A stretch of DNA of 40,087 nucleotides from contig JAEWYL010000069.1 of the NCBI GenBank assembly GCA_023395675.1, forward strand, positions 1 to 40,087, given 5' to 3'. Position 1 is the first letter of the stretch, and every line of letters starts with the position of its first letter. The position numbers and the translations under genes were made by a program. Shown one piece after another: positions 32,512 through 40,087 of the stretch. The stretch comes from Chloroflexota bacterium (GTDB lineage: Bacteria; Chloroflexota; Anaerolineae; Anaerolineales; UBA4823). The notes beneath the pieces were generated by a model that worked only from the letters and a program-made list of their open reading frames with translations, had not been told where the DNA came from and did no database searches.

Positions 32512-33174
32512 TCATTCCTGGTAATCGGGCAGGCGCTCGAGCACGGTACGCGGGACGCCCAGGTGCAGTTCCTCTTCGTCCAACTGCCGGACCCAATGCT
32601 GGGGAATTACCTTCCGTTCCTTAAAAATAAGCCCGCGCGAGATCAGGAAATGGGTGACCCGGCTGCTCTCGGGATCCACCAGCACTCGCTCCACGTCGCC
32701 CACGTGCTCCCCCTCGGCGCTGCGCACCCGGACGCCTTCCCGGATGGGGACGGTGTTCTCGGGAATGTTTCGTTCCGTCTCGGCCGGCGCGAAGGGGATA
32801 GGCGCGCCGCCCACGCCCGAGGCGGGGAAGCCGGTCAGGCTCCCATAGGGCGGGTACCAGTAAAAAGCCGGGGCATAATTGGCGGGCGGGTAGTCTTCCG
32901 GGCGGCTCTCGCCACTCTCCAGCCCGACGTAATGGGTTTCCTCAAAAGGCGGGAGCTGTTTGATGTCTTCCAGGTGATCTCTCAGGACCACGCGTTCCTC
33001 CGTGGCGGACGCCACCCGGTGCATCGGCAGCACCCGGTCTTCAGGGAACAGCCACCCTTTCTGAACGGTGAGATGGGTGACTTTTCCGGTCGAGGGGTCC
33101 AGGATAAAACGGTTCACCTTCCCAAGCTCTTCGCCGCCGGCGGAGTACACGCTTACGCCTTCCCGCAGTTCCAT
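32512..33174 (-). CDS. Tandem PRC-barrel domain protein
   Basis: The 220-residue soluble protein has two PRC-barrel units: residues 1-70 (MELREGVSVYSAGGEELGKV, then VLPMHRVASATEERVVL) and residues 140-215 (REGVRVRSAEGEHVGDVERVL, then KVIPQHWVRQL). A Pro/Tyr-rich linker joins them. PRC barrels occur in photosynthetic reaction centre H subunits, RimM and many small regulatory or scaffold proteins; the role here is unknown. The ATG directly follows the stop of the secreted-protein gene (TGA-ATG) and its own stop overlaps the ctaC start region, so it is locked into the oxidase operon. Confidence 0.88.
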   Translation of the reverse strand: MELREGVSVYSAGGEELGKVNRFILDPSTGKVTHLTVQKGWLFPEDRVLPMHRVASATEERVVLRDHLEDIKQLPPFEETHYVGLESGESRPEDYPPANYAPAFYWYPPYGSLTGFPASGVGGAPIPFAPAETERNIPENTVPIREGVRVRSAEGEHVGDVERVLVDPESSRVTHFLISRGLIFKERKVIPQHWVRQLDEEELHLGVPRTVLERLPDYQE

Positions 33175-34848
33175 TCAGCCCTCCTCTTCGCCCACCATCA
33201 TCCAAGGGAAATACAGGAAATCGGTATAGACCGGAGGCTCGGTCTCCACCGCCAGAATGGTCGCGGCCCAGAGCAGGCAGTCAGGGTCGCCGGGGGTATT
33301 GGGATTCAGGTTGCTGATGGTGGTGGTCGCCTCCGGCTCCACAATCAGACCGGTGACGTCAAACCGGATAGTTCCCCAGTAATTCCCATCTTCTCCATTG
33401 AATACATTACTGCCGATCGGCACGCCCTCAAACAGCACGCTTCCGCTGTCCCAGCGCTCCTGCCCGTCACCGATCAGGTAGGTCACGTGCGCCCGGGCCT
33501 CCGGCTGATCGGCGGTGAAATCTCCGAGGGTATCTGTGTATTCATGCACGTCCAGGTCCAGGGTGACCGCGCCGTCGTTGATGATGACCGTGCGGTAGAG
33601 GCCCAGATCACGGTAGAGGATGACGAGACTTGCCCCCTGAGAATCGTTGCCCGCAGCCAGATTATCCGGCAGCCCGGAGACGTAATAGGAGCCGTTTTCC
33701 CGGACAATATCCGTCACCTCGGCCCGGTAGACGTAATTATTCTGCGCTCCCCAGCAGGTGTCCGCCGAAACGCCGGTCAGCGCTCCATTCACGGGCTCTC
33801 CGTCCAGAACGACCTCTGTAAAACCGCCGGAGGTCCCCAGGGTGGCCCAATACAGGTAAGCCCGTGTCACGAGCGCCCTGGCGGGAATGCCGGAAACCTG
33901 GATCTCCCCTTCCCCGCGGCCCCGCAGGCCCACTCCGCTGGCGGTCACATCGCCGCGCAGGGAGAAATTGAGAAACTCGGTCAGCCGGTTTTCGGCCTGC
34001 GCCGGTTCTCCCGCAGTTACCGAGAAGATAGTCCCTGCCCAGAGAAGGCAGTCGGGAGAATCAGGATTGTCCGGGTCCAGGTTGCTGATGCGTGTAGTGG
34101 CAGGCGCACCCTCAACCAGGCCGGTAACGTCAAAGCTGTGCGTGCCCCAAAAATCTCCCTCCAAGCCTGAGAACACCCCCGAAGCGAGTGGTTCGCCGTT
34201 AAAGGACACATTTCCCGCCTCCCACTGCTCCTGCCCGTCCCCGATCAGGTAGGTCACCCGGGCCTCAGTAAGCGGGCTGTCTGGAGCAAAACCGCCGATG
34301 ATGTGGCTGTAATCCTGGTTGGTGAAATTGAGCGAGACCGCGCCATCGTGGATCACGATGGTCCTGAGCGGCAGGCTGCTGGCTTCGTAGATGACGACCA
34401 GCGAGGCTCCCTGGGAATCGTTCCCGCCGCCCAAAGAAGCGGGGAGGCCGCTGATAGTGTAACTGCCGTTCCCGCTGATCAGAGCGGTTACATCTGCCCT
34501 ATAGACCACATTTTGTTGCACGCCCCAGCAGGTATCCCCCGAAACGCCGATGACATCCCCCGCCACGCTTACTCCTTCCAGAGAGGGGGAGGTGAAGGTA
34601 TTGGCGTTTCCCAGCGTGGCCCAATACAGCCAGGCTCGGGAGACCTGCGCCCCCGCCGGGATGCCGGTTATTTCGATCTCGCCGCTGCCGGTTCCGCGCA
34701 GACCCGCCCCTGCCGCGGTTACACCGCCGTTCAGGCTGGTGAGAAGCGAAACCCTCAACCTGCCGTTCCCGTCGGCTGCAGCAGGAAAGGAGGGCAGGGC
34801 GAGGAGCAGGATCAGGAAAGGCAGAAAAACACGAAAAAACTTATTCAA
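33175..34848 (-). CDS. Secreted protein with two tandem 235-residue repeats
   Basis: The 557-residue protein has a Sec signal peptide (about residues 1-25) and two homologous units at about residues 40-278 and 299-534, offset by 257-258 residues. Both units contain AxLYWATLG, DTCWG, YRAxVT, NGSYxxSGLP, GNDSQGASLVxxY, VTYLIGDGQExW and PDCLLWA. One Cys pair per unit could form a disulfide. The predicted fold is beta-rich; no catalytic motif is seen. The C-terminal segment FLYFPWMMVGEEEG is a short hydrophobic end. The start is TTG with GGAG 8 bases upstream. It lies between a site-2 protease and the PRC-barrel/oxidase genes with no gap on the downstream side. Function unknown. Confidence 0.88.
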   Translation of the reverse strand: MNKFFRVFLPFLILLLALPSFPAAADGNGRLRVSLLTSLNGGVTAAGAGLRGTGSGEIEITGIPAGAQVSRAWLYWATLGNANTFTSPSLEGVSVAGDVIGVSGDTCWGVQQNVVYRADVTALISGNGSYTISGLPASLGGGNDSQGASLVVIYEASSLPLRTIVIHDGAVSLNFTNQDYSHIIGGFAPDSPLTEARVTYLIGDGQEQWEAGNVSFNGEPLASGVFSGLEGDFWGTHSFDVTGLVEGAPATTRISNLDPDNPDSPDCLLWAGTIFSVTAGEPAQAENRLTEFLNFSLRGDVTASGVGLRGRGEGEIQVSGIPARALVTRAYLYWATLGTSGGFTEVVLDGEPVNGALTGVSADTCWGAQNNYVYRAEVTDIVRENGSYYVSGLPDNLAAGNDSQGASLVILYRDLGLYRTVIINDGAVTLDLDVHEYTDTLGDFTADQPEARAHVTYLIGDGQERWDSGSVLFEGVPIGSNVFNGEDGNYWGTIRFDVTGLIVEPEATTTISNLNPNTPGDPDCLLWAATILAVETEPPVYTDFLYFPWMMVGEEEG

Positions 34849-34897
34849 AAGAGAAGCTCCTTGCGGCAGCCGTCAATTAATGCAAATGGAAAGCCGG

Positions 34898-36082
34898 TCA
34901 GCCGGGCGCCATCTCCGACCTGACCTGCAGCCAGCGCAGGATATCGCGCCGGCGCAGCATGCCGATTAGCGCCCCGTTCTGGACCACCGGGATCTGGCGC
35001 ATATCTTTCTGCGCCAGTTTGCGGAAGGCGGACATGGCGTCCTCCCTGGGTGTGACCATCACCAGATCGTCGTCGCGCACCATCACTTCACGCACCGTCG
35101 TCGTTTCCCAGACCGAACGGTCGAGCTCGCGCAAATTCTCGACGTACACCATGCCGACCAGCCGGTCCATTTCCAACACCGGAAAAGCCCGGTCCTCTCC
35201 GCGCATCACATAGTCGTAGATCAGGGTGCTTACCGGAAGGTCGGGCGGGATGGAGGGCGCGGGGTCGCGCATCAGGCGTGTCACCGGGACTCCTTCCAGC
35301 AGATCCTCGATGACCACCTGCTGGTAGCTTTGGGCGGCCGCGTTGATCAGAAACCAGCCGATAAAAGCCAGCCAGAGGCCGCTGCCGAAGCCCGTCCCGA
35401 GGAAGGGGATGCGGATGCCGAAGATCATGGCGATGCCCGCCAGAACCATCAGCCAGCCCACCCCCTGCCCGACGGTGGTGGCCCAGCGCGTAGCCCGGCG
35501 CAGGTTCCCGCTGATGGCCCAGAGGATGGAGCGCAGGACTCTCCCGCCGTCCAGCGGAAAACCGGGGACCAGATTGAACAGGCCGATCAGAATATTGATC
35601 GGACCCAGCCACAACAGCATGGTCGAGAGCGGGTCCAGCGAGCGCAAGAGCTGGGTTGGGTTTTGCAGGGCGGTGGTCATCCCTTCAATGTTCTGGCTTC
35701 CCAGCCACAGAAAGGCCGCGCCCAGCAGCAGGCTGGTAAGCGGGCCGACAATGGTCATCAGGAATTCCGTCATCGGGGAGGGCGGCTCGCGTTCGATATT
35801 GGACACCCCGCCGAAGAAGAACAGCGCGATCCTGCGCACCGGAAGGCCGCGCGCAATCGCCACCAATGAATGGGCAAGCTCGTGCAGCAGGATGGACAGG
35901 AAAAAGAGCAGCGAGGCTGCCAGGCCCAACCCGATGTTCAATGCGGTATCCCATTCTGGGTGAAGCGAGGGGAAAACGAAACCTGCCAGGTTCCAGGTTA
36001 CCAGCACAAAGATCAGCAGCCAGCTCCAGTCAATATAGATCTGGATACCGAACAGCGTACCCACGCGAAAACCGCTTCTCAT
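34898..36082 (-). CDS. Site-2 protease family (M50) with two CBS domains
   Basis: Site-2 proteases cut substrates inside the membrane. The 394-residue protein has zinc ligands H67 and H71 in LLHELAHS and the third-ligand motif LVPGFPLDGGR (D178). Membrane segments precede, span and follow these. A CBS pair occupies about residues 265-390 (VTRLMRDP, FPVLEMDRLVGMV, TVREVMVRD, IPVVQNGALIGML). M50-CBS proteins sense nucleotides in some bacteria, but the substrate here is unknown. The ATG has GGGGAGG upstream. It is the first gene of the operon leading to the oxidase, with a promoter candidate in the divergent region. Confidence 0.94.
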   Translation of the reverse strand: MRSGFRVGTLFGIQIYIDWSWLLIFVLVTWNLAGFVFPSLHPEWDTALNIGLGLAASLLFFLSILLHELAHSLVAIARGLPVRRIALFFFGGVSNIEREPPSPMTEFLMTIVGPLTSLLLGAAFLWLGSQNIEGMTTALQNPTQLLRSLDPLSTMLLWLGPINILIGLFNLVPGFPLDGGRVLRSILWAISGNLRRATRWATTVGQGVGWLMVLAGIAMIFGIRIPFLGTGFGSGLWLAFIGWFLINAAAQSYQQVVIEDLLEGVPVTRLMRDPAPSIPPDLPVSTLIYDYVMRGEDRAFPVLEMDRLVGMVYVENLRELDRSVWETTTVREVMVRDDDLVMVTPREDAMSAFRKLAQKDMRQIPVVQNGALIGMLRRRDILRWLQVRSEMAPG

Positions 36083-36235
36083 GCTTTTCCTCCCCGATTA
36101 CCCCCCGGATAAAGCCAGCGGTCCGGCGCCCAGGCCCTTTGCAGCCCTGCATTTTAAAGAGGTGGGTGGTTTTGAGCGAGCTGCGCCTGTCCCTTGACCC
36201 CCTGGTTTACCAACAGCACTGGCCGTAATTCATTA

Positions 36236-36275
36236 AATATAGACAAAGATACGAAAATTATGCAAGTATCTTTGT
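36236..36275 (-). promoter_or_regulatory. Candidate promoter and dyad upstream of the site-2 protease/oxidase operon
   Basis: Minus strand: -35 TTGCAT (36260-36265), 18-base spacer, -10 TATATT (36236-36241). A perfect 10-bp inverted repeat, ACAAAGATAC and GTATCTTTGT (36243-36252 and 36266-36275), has one arm in the spacer and the other just upstream of the -35. A bound regulator there would contact both sides of the -35 box. Promoter strength is uncertain. Confidence 0.4.
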
Positions 36276-36318
36276 TAATTATGAGTTCATTATAGGATCA
36301 ATCGCTGCTTAGCTCAAT

Positions 36319-36355
36319 TAGGGAGTTCCCCTATCCCGGTTAGGGATTCTCCCTA
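36319..36355 (+). promoter_or_regulatory. Two TAGGGA-type dyads upstream of hemerythrin operon
   Basis: TAGGGAGTTCCCCTA (36319-36333) and TAGGGATTCTCCCTA (36341-36355) are both 15-base dyads; the second is perfect with 6-base arms. Their centres are 22 bases apart, two helical turns. A related site lies upstream of the REC-PAS gene. Confidence 0.5.
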
Positions 36356-36456
36356 TGGATGGGGCAGGGGAGGCCTGCGCAGGCGGCGTGTAGTTGACCC
36401 GCTGCATAACTTGCCTGGAACGGCCCGGACAGGAAAACCGTAAGACCTGCGGAATA

Positions 36457-36470
36457 TTGCGCGAGATCAA
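36457..36470 (+). promoter_or_regulatory. FNR/DNR-like site before hemerythrin gene
   Basis: TTGCG-CGAG-ATCAA matches the FNR/CRP-family consensus TTGAT-N4-ATCAA in 8 of 10 positions. A TATAAT -10 at 36493-36498 has no good -35. If the start point is seven bases after the -10, the site is centred at -41.5, the classic position for activators that replace the -35. Confidence 0.5.
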
Positions 36471-36530
36471 AGATCGGCGCAGGTGGTTATCCTATAATCT
36501 GGATAGCATTACTACAAAAAGGAGCGAAGC

Positions 36531-37100
36531 ATGAAAGCGACTGAAGTTTTGATGGAGGAGCACCGGGTGATCGAGGGGGTGTTGAAGACTCTCGAGACCG
36601 CGGCGCATTACGTAGAGGCGGGTCTGCCGGTGCGCCCGGCGCTGTTCCTGGAGGCGGCGGATTTTGTGCGCGGCTTTGCCGACGGCTGCCACCATAAGAA
36701 GGAGGAGGAGGTCCTGTTCCGTACCATGGCAGATCACGGGGTCCAGGTCGAGCAGGGGCCGATCGGGGTTATGCTGCACGAACACGAACAGGGGCGCCAG
36801 TATATCCGCAAGTTGCGCGCGGCAGCCGAACGCCTGGAAGCCGGTGAGAAAACCGCCCGCCATGAACTGACCGCCAGCGTGTTCGGTTACGTGGAGCTGC
36901 TGCGCGGCCACATCTTCAAAGAGGACCGGGTTCTTTTCCCGCTGGCGAATCAGTCCATCCCGCAGGCCGAGCAGGAGCAGGTCTGGGAGGCATTCGAGCA
37001 CGTGGAGCACGAGGAGACGGGCGAGGGCGTGCACGAAAAGTACCTGGCGCTGGCCAACGCGCTGGCTCGGGAAGTCAGCCTGATCGGCGTGCAGGTCTGA
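36531..37100 (+). CDS. Hemerythrin HHE-domain protein
   Basis: The 189-residue all-helical protein has the di-iron ligand pattern: H11, H54/H55 with E59 (CHHKKEEE), H83 and H85 (LHEHEQ), H127 with E131 (HIFKED). Such HHE proteins bind O2 or NO, or repair iron centres. The ATG has GGAG six bases upstream. The NnrS-like gene starts 5 bases after its stop, suggesting a joint role in NO or oxygen response. Control by an FNR/DNR-like protein is possible, as noted upstream. Confidence 0.92.
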   Translation: MKATEVLMEEHRVIEGVLKTLETAAHYVEAGLPVRPALFLEAADFVRGFADGCHHKKEEEVLFRTMADHGVQVEQGPIGVMLHEHEQGRQYIRKLRAAAERLEAGEKTARHELTASVFGYVELLRGHIFKEDRVLFPLANQSIPQAEQEQVWEAFEHVEHEETGEGVHEKYLALANALAREVSLIGVQV

Positions 37101-37105
37101 GGTCG

Positions 37106-38251
37106 ATGAAAGCGACCGCCACCCGGCCCCAGCCGGCTCAAAATGTACGCTTTCCTGCGCTCCGGCGCGCCATTGGCCTGTGGCGCCTGCCTCTGCTGGG
37201 GGCAGCCATTCTGGGCCTGCTGGCGGCGATCTGGGCCGGCTGGCTGCGCATCGGCTGGCAGCTGCCTGTCCTGCAGCCCTCTCTGGCCGGCGCGCACGCG
37301 CCCCTGATGGTCTCGGGGTTCTTTGGCACGCTGATCGGCATCGAACGGGCCGTGGCCCTGCAGAAGCGCTGGGCATACCTGGCGCCCCTGTTGAGCGGGC
37401 TGGGCGCGCTCCTGCTCATGTCCGGCGCAAATAGCGCCCTTGCGGGCCTGCTCCTGGTCGGGGGCAGCTACTGCCTGGCGGGGATGCTGGTCTGGTATCT
37501 GGCGCGCCATCCGGCCCTCTATCTGCTGGTGATGGCGGGGGGCGGCGCGGCGCTGGCGGTGGGAAACACGCTCTGGCTCGCCGGCTGGCCCGTCTACAGG
37601 CTGGTTCTGTGGTGGGCGGCCTTCCTGATCCTCACCATCGCAGGGGAGCGCCTGGAGCTGGGGCGGATGATGCGCCGGCCCCGCGCCGCCGGGCCGCTCT
37701 TCTCGCTCGCCGCGGCCGTCTTCTCTGCCGGTCTGCTGGCCGGCCTTTTCGCCCCCGGCCTCGGGGTGCGCCTGGCCGCGCTGGGCCTGGTGGGGCTGGC
37801 AGCCTGGCTGCTCCGCTACGATATCGCCCGCAAGACGGTCCGGCAGCAGGGTCTGCCTCGCTTTGCGGCCATCTGCCTGCTCTCCGGCTACGTCTGGCTC
37901 GGCGCGGCAGGCGTCCTGGGCCTGGTATTCGGGCTCCCGCCTGCCGGTTTCCATTATGACGCCGTCCTGCACTCGATTTTCCTGGGGTTTGTTTTCGCCA
38001 TGATCTTCGCCCACGCCCCGATCATCTTCCCGGCCATCCTGGGCCTGCCGGTGCGCTACCATCCTGTGTCCTATCTCCCCTTGCTCCTGCTCCACGCATC
38101 TCTGCTGGCGCGCGTAGCAGGGGACCTGCTCGTCATCCCCTCCCTGCGCCTAGCGGGAGGGATCAGCAATGGGATCACCATCCTGGTGTTTCTGGTCTTG
38201 ACCGCCGGTTCAATCCTGCTCGGCCTGAGGCAAAAAGCCGCCTCGGGATAG
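37106..38251 (+). CDS. NnrS-like polytopic membrane protein
   Basis: The 381-residue protein has about twelve hydrophobic segments. It carries blocks typical of NnrS: HAPLMVSGFFGTLIGIERAVAL (near residue 64) and HSIFLGFVFAMIFAHAPIIFPAILG (near 295), with conserved His and Glu-Arg residues. NnrS is a heme- and copper-containing membrane protein linked to NO stress and denitrification regulons. It is translated right after the hemerythrin gene. No NO reductase is visible in the window, so detoxification or sensing is inference. Confidence 0.8.
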   Translation: MKATATRPQPAQNVRFPALRRAIGLWRLPLLGAAILGLLAAIWAGWLRIGWQLPVLQPSLAGAHAPLMVSGFFGTLIGIERAVALQKRWAYLAPLLSGLGALLLMSGANSALAGLLLVGGSYCLAGMLVWYLARHPALYLLVMAGGGAALAVGNTLWLAGWPVYRLVLWWAAFLILTIAGERLELGRMMRRPRAAGPLFSLAAAVFSAGLLAGLFAPGLGVRLAALGLVGLAAWLLRYDIARKTVRQQGLPRFAAICLLSGYVWLGAAGVLGLVFGLPPAGFHYDAVLHSIFLGFVFAMIFAHAPIIFPAILGLPVRYHPVSYLPLLLLHASLLARVAGDLLVIPSLRLAGGISNGITILVFLVLTAGSILLGLRQKAASG

Positions 38252-38289
38252 GTATTCTTGCGCCCTGGTCCTTTCACAGGCCCAGGTAC

Positions 38290-38303
38290 TAGGGAATCCC
38301 CTA
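38290..38303 (+). promoter_or_regulatory. TAGGGA-type dyad upstream of REC-PAS gene
   Basis: TAGGGAATCCCCTA is a related dyad to those before the hemerythrin gene. A TATAAT at 38373-38378 lies 15 bases before the chosen start codon and lacks a -35, consistent with activator-dependent transcription. Confidence 0.45.
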
Positions 38304-38393
38304 CCACGTTGGGGGATTTGTCATGCGCATCCCCATGAGTATGTGCATCTACCCGCCGCTTTAAATCAAGACTATAATTTTCAGGAAGAGGAA

Positions 38394-40087
38394 TTGGCAG
38401 AGCGCACTGGAGAGACAGGCTGCGGCGGCAAGCGGTCCGCGCCGCAGTCCTTGAGCAAGGCTGATCTTCAAGCCCCAGAGAAACCGGAATTCCAGACGAT
38501 CGAGAAGGCTGTGGATACGAAAGGTCAATTAATCTGGCGTGTATTGCTGGTAGATGACGACGACGAGGACTACCTCCTGACCAAAATGCTGTTGAACCAG
38601 GCAAAAGGGCGGAAGGTCATCCTCGAGTGGTCGCCCAGTTATACTGCCGGTCTGGGAAAGCTGAATTCTAACCATTTCGACGCCGTTCTGGTTGATTACG
38701 ACCTGGGGGAGAAAACCGGAATTGAGCTGATCCGCGAGGCTGTGACTCAGGGCTACCCGGCGCCGCTGATCCTGTACACCGGGCGGGGCAGCTACGAAGT
38801 GGACTTGGAAGCCATGCAGGCCGGCGCATCTCTCTACCTGACCAAAGGCGAGGCGGGCCCGTTGATGCTGGAGCGTGCCATTCGCTACGCCATTGAGCGC
38901 AAGCAGGTGGAGACGGCGCTGAATGAGAGCCGCGAGAGCTACCGCCAGCTTTTCAATTCCATGCTGGATGGTTTTGCCCTGCATGAAATTATCTACGATG
39001 ACTGCGGGAAACCGGTTGATTACCGCTTCCTGGAAGTAAACCATGCCTTTGAAAAATTGACCGGGCTGAGAGCGCGAGATTTGATCGGAAAAACGGTCCG
39101 GGAAGTGATGCCGGACACCGAGGATTACTGGGTCGAGACCTACAGCGAAGTGGCCCGTTCCGGAGAATCGGTCCGTTTTGAAGGCCGGTCCAACGTGCTG
39201 GGTAAATATTTCGAGGTTGTGGCGTTCAGGCCGGAGAAGGACCAGTTTGCCGTCATTTTTACGGACGTAACGGAACGAACCCTCGCCAAAGAAGAGCTGA
39301 TTTCAGCTCAAGAGACCCTGGAACAGATGGTGCTGGCGCGTACCGTCGAGCTAAAAACCTCCAACGACACACTCGAGACCATCTTTTCCGGCATTAACCA
39401 GCTGGTAGCCCTGATGGACCGGGATTTTAACTTTATCCGGGTCAATGATAACTACGCCCGCGCCGACCAGCATTCCCCGGACTTTTTCATTGGCAAGAAC
39501 CATTTCGAGCTCTATCCCCACGCGGAGAATGAAGCCATTTTCCGCAAGGTGGTGGAGACCGGGGAACCGTACCGGGCCCATGCCAAGCCTTTCGAGTACC
39601 CGGACCATCCGGAGTGGGGGATCACTTACTGGGATTGGTGCTTACAGCCGGTGAAGGATGAGAGCGGGCAGGTGGCCAGCCTGGTGCTGACCTTGAACGA
39701 CGTCACCGAGCACCAGCGCAGCGAGATGAAAACCCAAGAACTTGCCCAAAACCTGGAAGGCGTCGCCACACTGTTTGAGCAGCTGTTTCAATCCTCCCCG
39801 GACGCCCAGCTGCTGGTGGATGCGAGCGGCGACATCCTGCGCTCGAACCGCCAGGTCGAGAAAATCTTCGGCTATTCCGAGGTTGAACTGAAAGGGAAGC
39901 CCATTGAAACGCTGCTCCCGCAGCAGTCTCGCCGGGTGCATCTCGAACACCGATATGAATATAGCCAGCATCCCAGGCTGCAGCCGATGGGCGAAGCGCA
40001 CGCTTACCGGGGCTTCCGGAAAGACGGGCAGGAAATCCAGGTGGAAGTCCTGCTCAGCCCGGTGACCATCGAAAACCGGCTGAATAT
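38394..40087 (+). CDS. REC-PAS-PAS-PAS signalling protein, partial (3' end beyond window)
   Basis: The open frame runs to the window edge, giving 564 residues. The receiver domain spans about residues 48-165 with the acidic pocket in LLVDDDDEDY, phospho-acceptor D101 in LVDYDLGEKTG, T129 in LYTGRG and K151 in YLTKGEAG. Three PAS domains follow at about 183-292, 328-440 and 462 onward, joined by helical linkers (EELISAQETLEQM). The output part is not visible; a histidine kinase domain is the likeliest continuation. TTG with AGGA at 7 bases is my start; GTG at 38511 is an alternative just before the REC domain. Its upstream region shares the TAGGGA dyad with the hemerythrin operon. Confidence 0.88.
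   Translation, partial: MAERTGETGCGGKRSAPQSLSKADLQAPEKPEFQTIEKAVDTKGQLIWRVLLVDDDDEDYLLTKMLLNQAKGRKVILEWSPSYTAGLGKLNSNHFDAVLVDYDLGEKTGIELIREAVTQGYPAPLILYTGRGSYEVDLEAMQAGASLYLTKGEAGPLMLERAIRYAIERKQVETALNESRESYRQLFNSMLDGFALHEIIYDDCGKPVDYRFLEVNHAFEKLTGLRARDLIGKTVREVMPDTEDYWVETYSEVARSGESVRFEGRSNVLGKYFEVVAFRPEKDQFAVIFTDVTERTLAKEELISAQETLEQMVLARTVELKTSNDTLETIFSGINQLVALMDRDFNFIRVNDNYARADQHSPDFFIGKNHFELYPHAENEAIFRKVVETGEPYRAHAKPFEYPDHPEWGITYWDWCLQPVKDESGQVASLVLTLNDVTEHQRSEMKTQELAQNLEGVATLFEQLFQSSPDAQLLVDASGDILRSNRQVEKIFGYSEVELKGKPIETLLPQQSRRVHLEHRYEYSQHPRLQPMGEAHAYRGFRKDGQEIQVEVLLSPVTIENRLN

Noticed and set aside
32494..34170. 558-residue plus-strand frame opposite ctaC, PRC and secreted-protein genes
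   Set aside because: It spans parts of three real genes on the other strand and has no recognisable domain.

Overview
The window looks like chromosomal DNA of a high-GC bacterium, most likely a Chloroflexota member of the Anaerolineae type. This is an inference from the protein families: a SpoIIE/PP2C-type phosphatase, NIL-domain and PRC-barrel proteins, a conserved 143-residue hypothetical of a kind I associate with Anaerolineae, and lipoprotein-anchored extracellular redox proteins as expected of a monoderm. There is no rRNA, CRISPR array, phage or intact insertion sequence. Most genes lie on the minus strand. Plus-strand genes are a 143-residue hypothetical, a DUF1360 protein, a 59-residue Cys protein, and the right end (hemerythrin, NnrS-like protein, REC-PAS protein).

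Left part (1-12.6 kb): azlCD-type amino-acid exporter (cut by the window edge), secD-secF, a small P-loop kinase-like protein, a PP2C/SpoIIE-type phosphatase, a compact rlmN - NIL protein - mgtE - methyltransferase cluster, a NagD-type HAD phosphatase, tig-clpP, and tRNA-Leu(UAG) with a clear promoter and terminator. Middle part (12.8-24.4 kb): a conserved hypothetical, an overlapping hydantoinase/oxoprolinase A-B pair, a radical SAM protein of the putative DNA modification/repair type, a DUF1360 membrane protein, an M32 carboxypeptidase, the 59-residue Cys protein, a VOC protein and a GH3 glycosidase.

Right part (24.6-36.1 kb): ten minus-strand genes with tiny gaps or overlaps look like one respiratory operon. 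Read in transcription order they are a site-2 protease with CBS domains, a secreted tandem-repeat protein, a PRC-barrel protein, cytochrome c oxidase subunit II with a fused cytochrome c, a fused subunit I+III, a small membrane protein, CtaG, a monoheme cytochrome c lipoprotein, a Tat-type lipoprotein of the gluconate dehydrogenase small-subunit family, and a GMC flavoprotein with a CC-x4-C-x3-C motif. My reading is a membrane-anchored extracellular sugar or alcohol dehydrogenase that passes electrons through lipoprotein cytochromes to a divergent caa3-type oxidase. That oxidase lacks the usual K-channel lysine and D-channel asparagines. Divergent from this operon is a hemerythrin - NnrS-like pair with an FNR/DNR-like half-conserved site placed near -41.5, then a REC-PAS protein that runs off the window.

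The most interesting non-coding signals are: (i) two near-consensus sigma-70 promoters (radical SAM gene and VOC gene) whose spacers carry the same AGAAC-N4-GTTCT-like dyad, resembling a LexA operator; (ii) TAGGGA-N3-TCCCTA-like dyads upstream of both the hemerythrin operon and the REC-PAS gene; (iii) two intergenic hairpins sharing a core but with different, still-paired outer stems.
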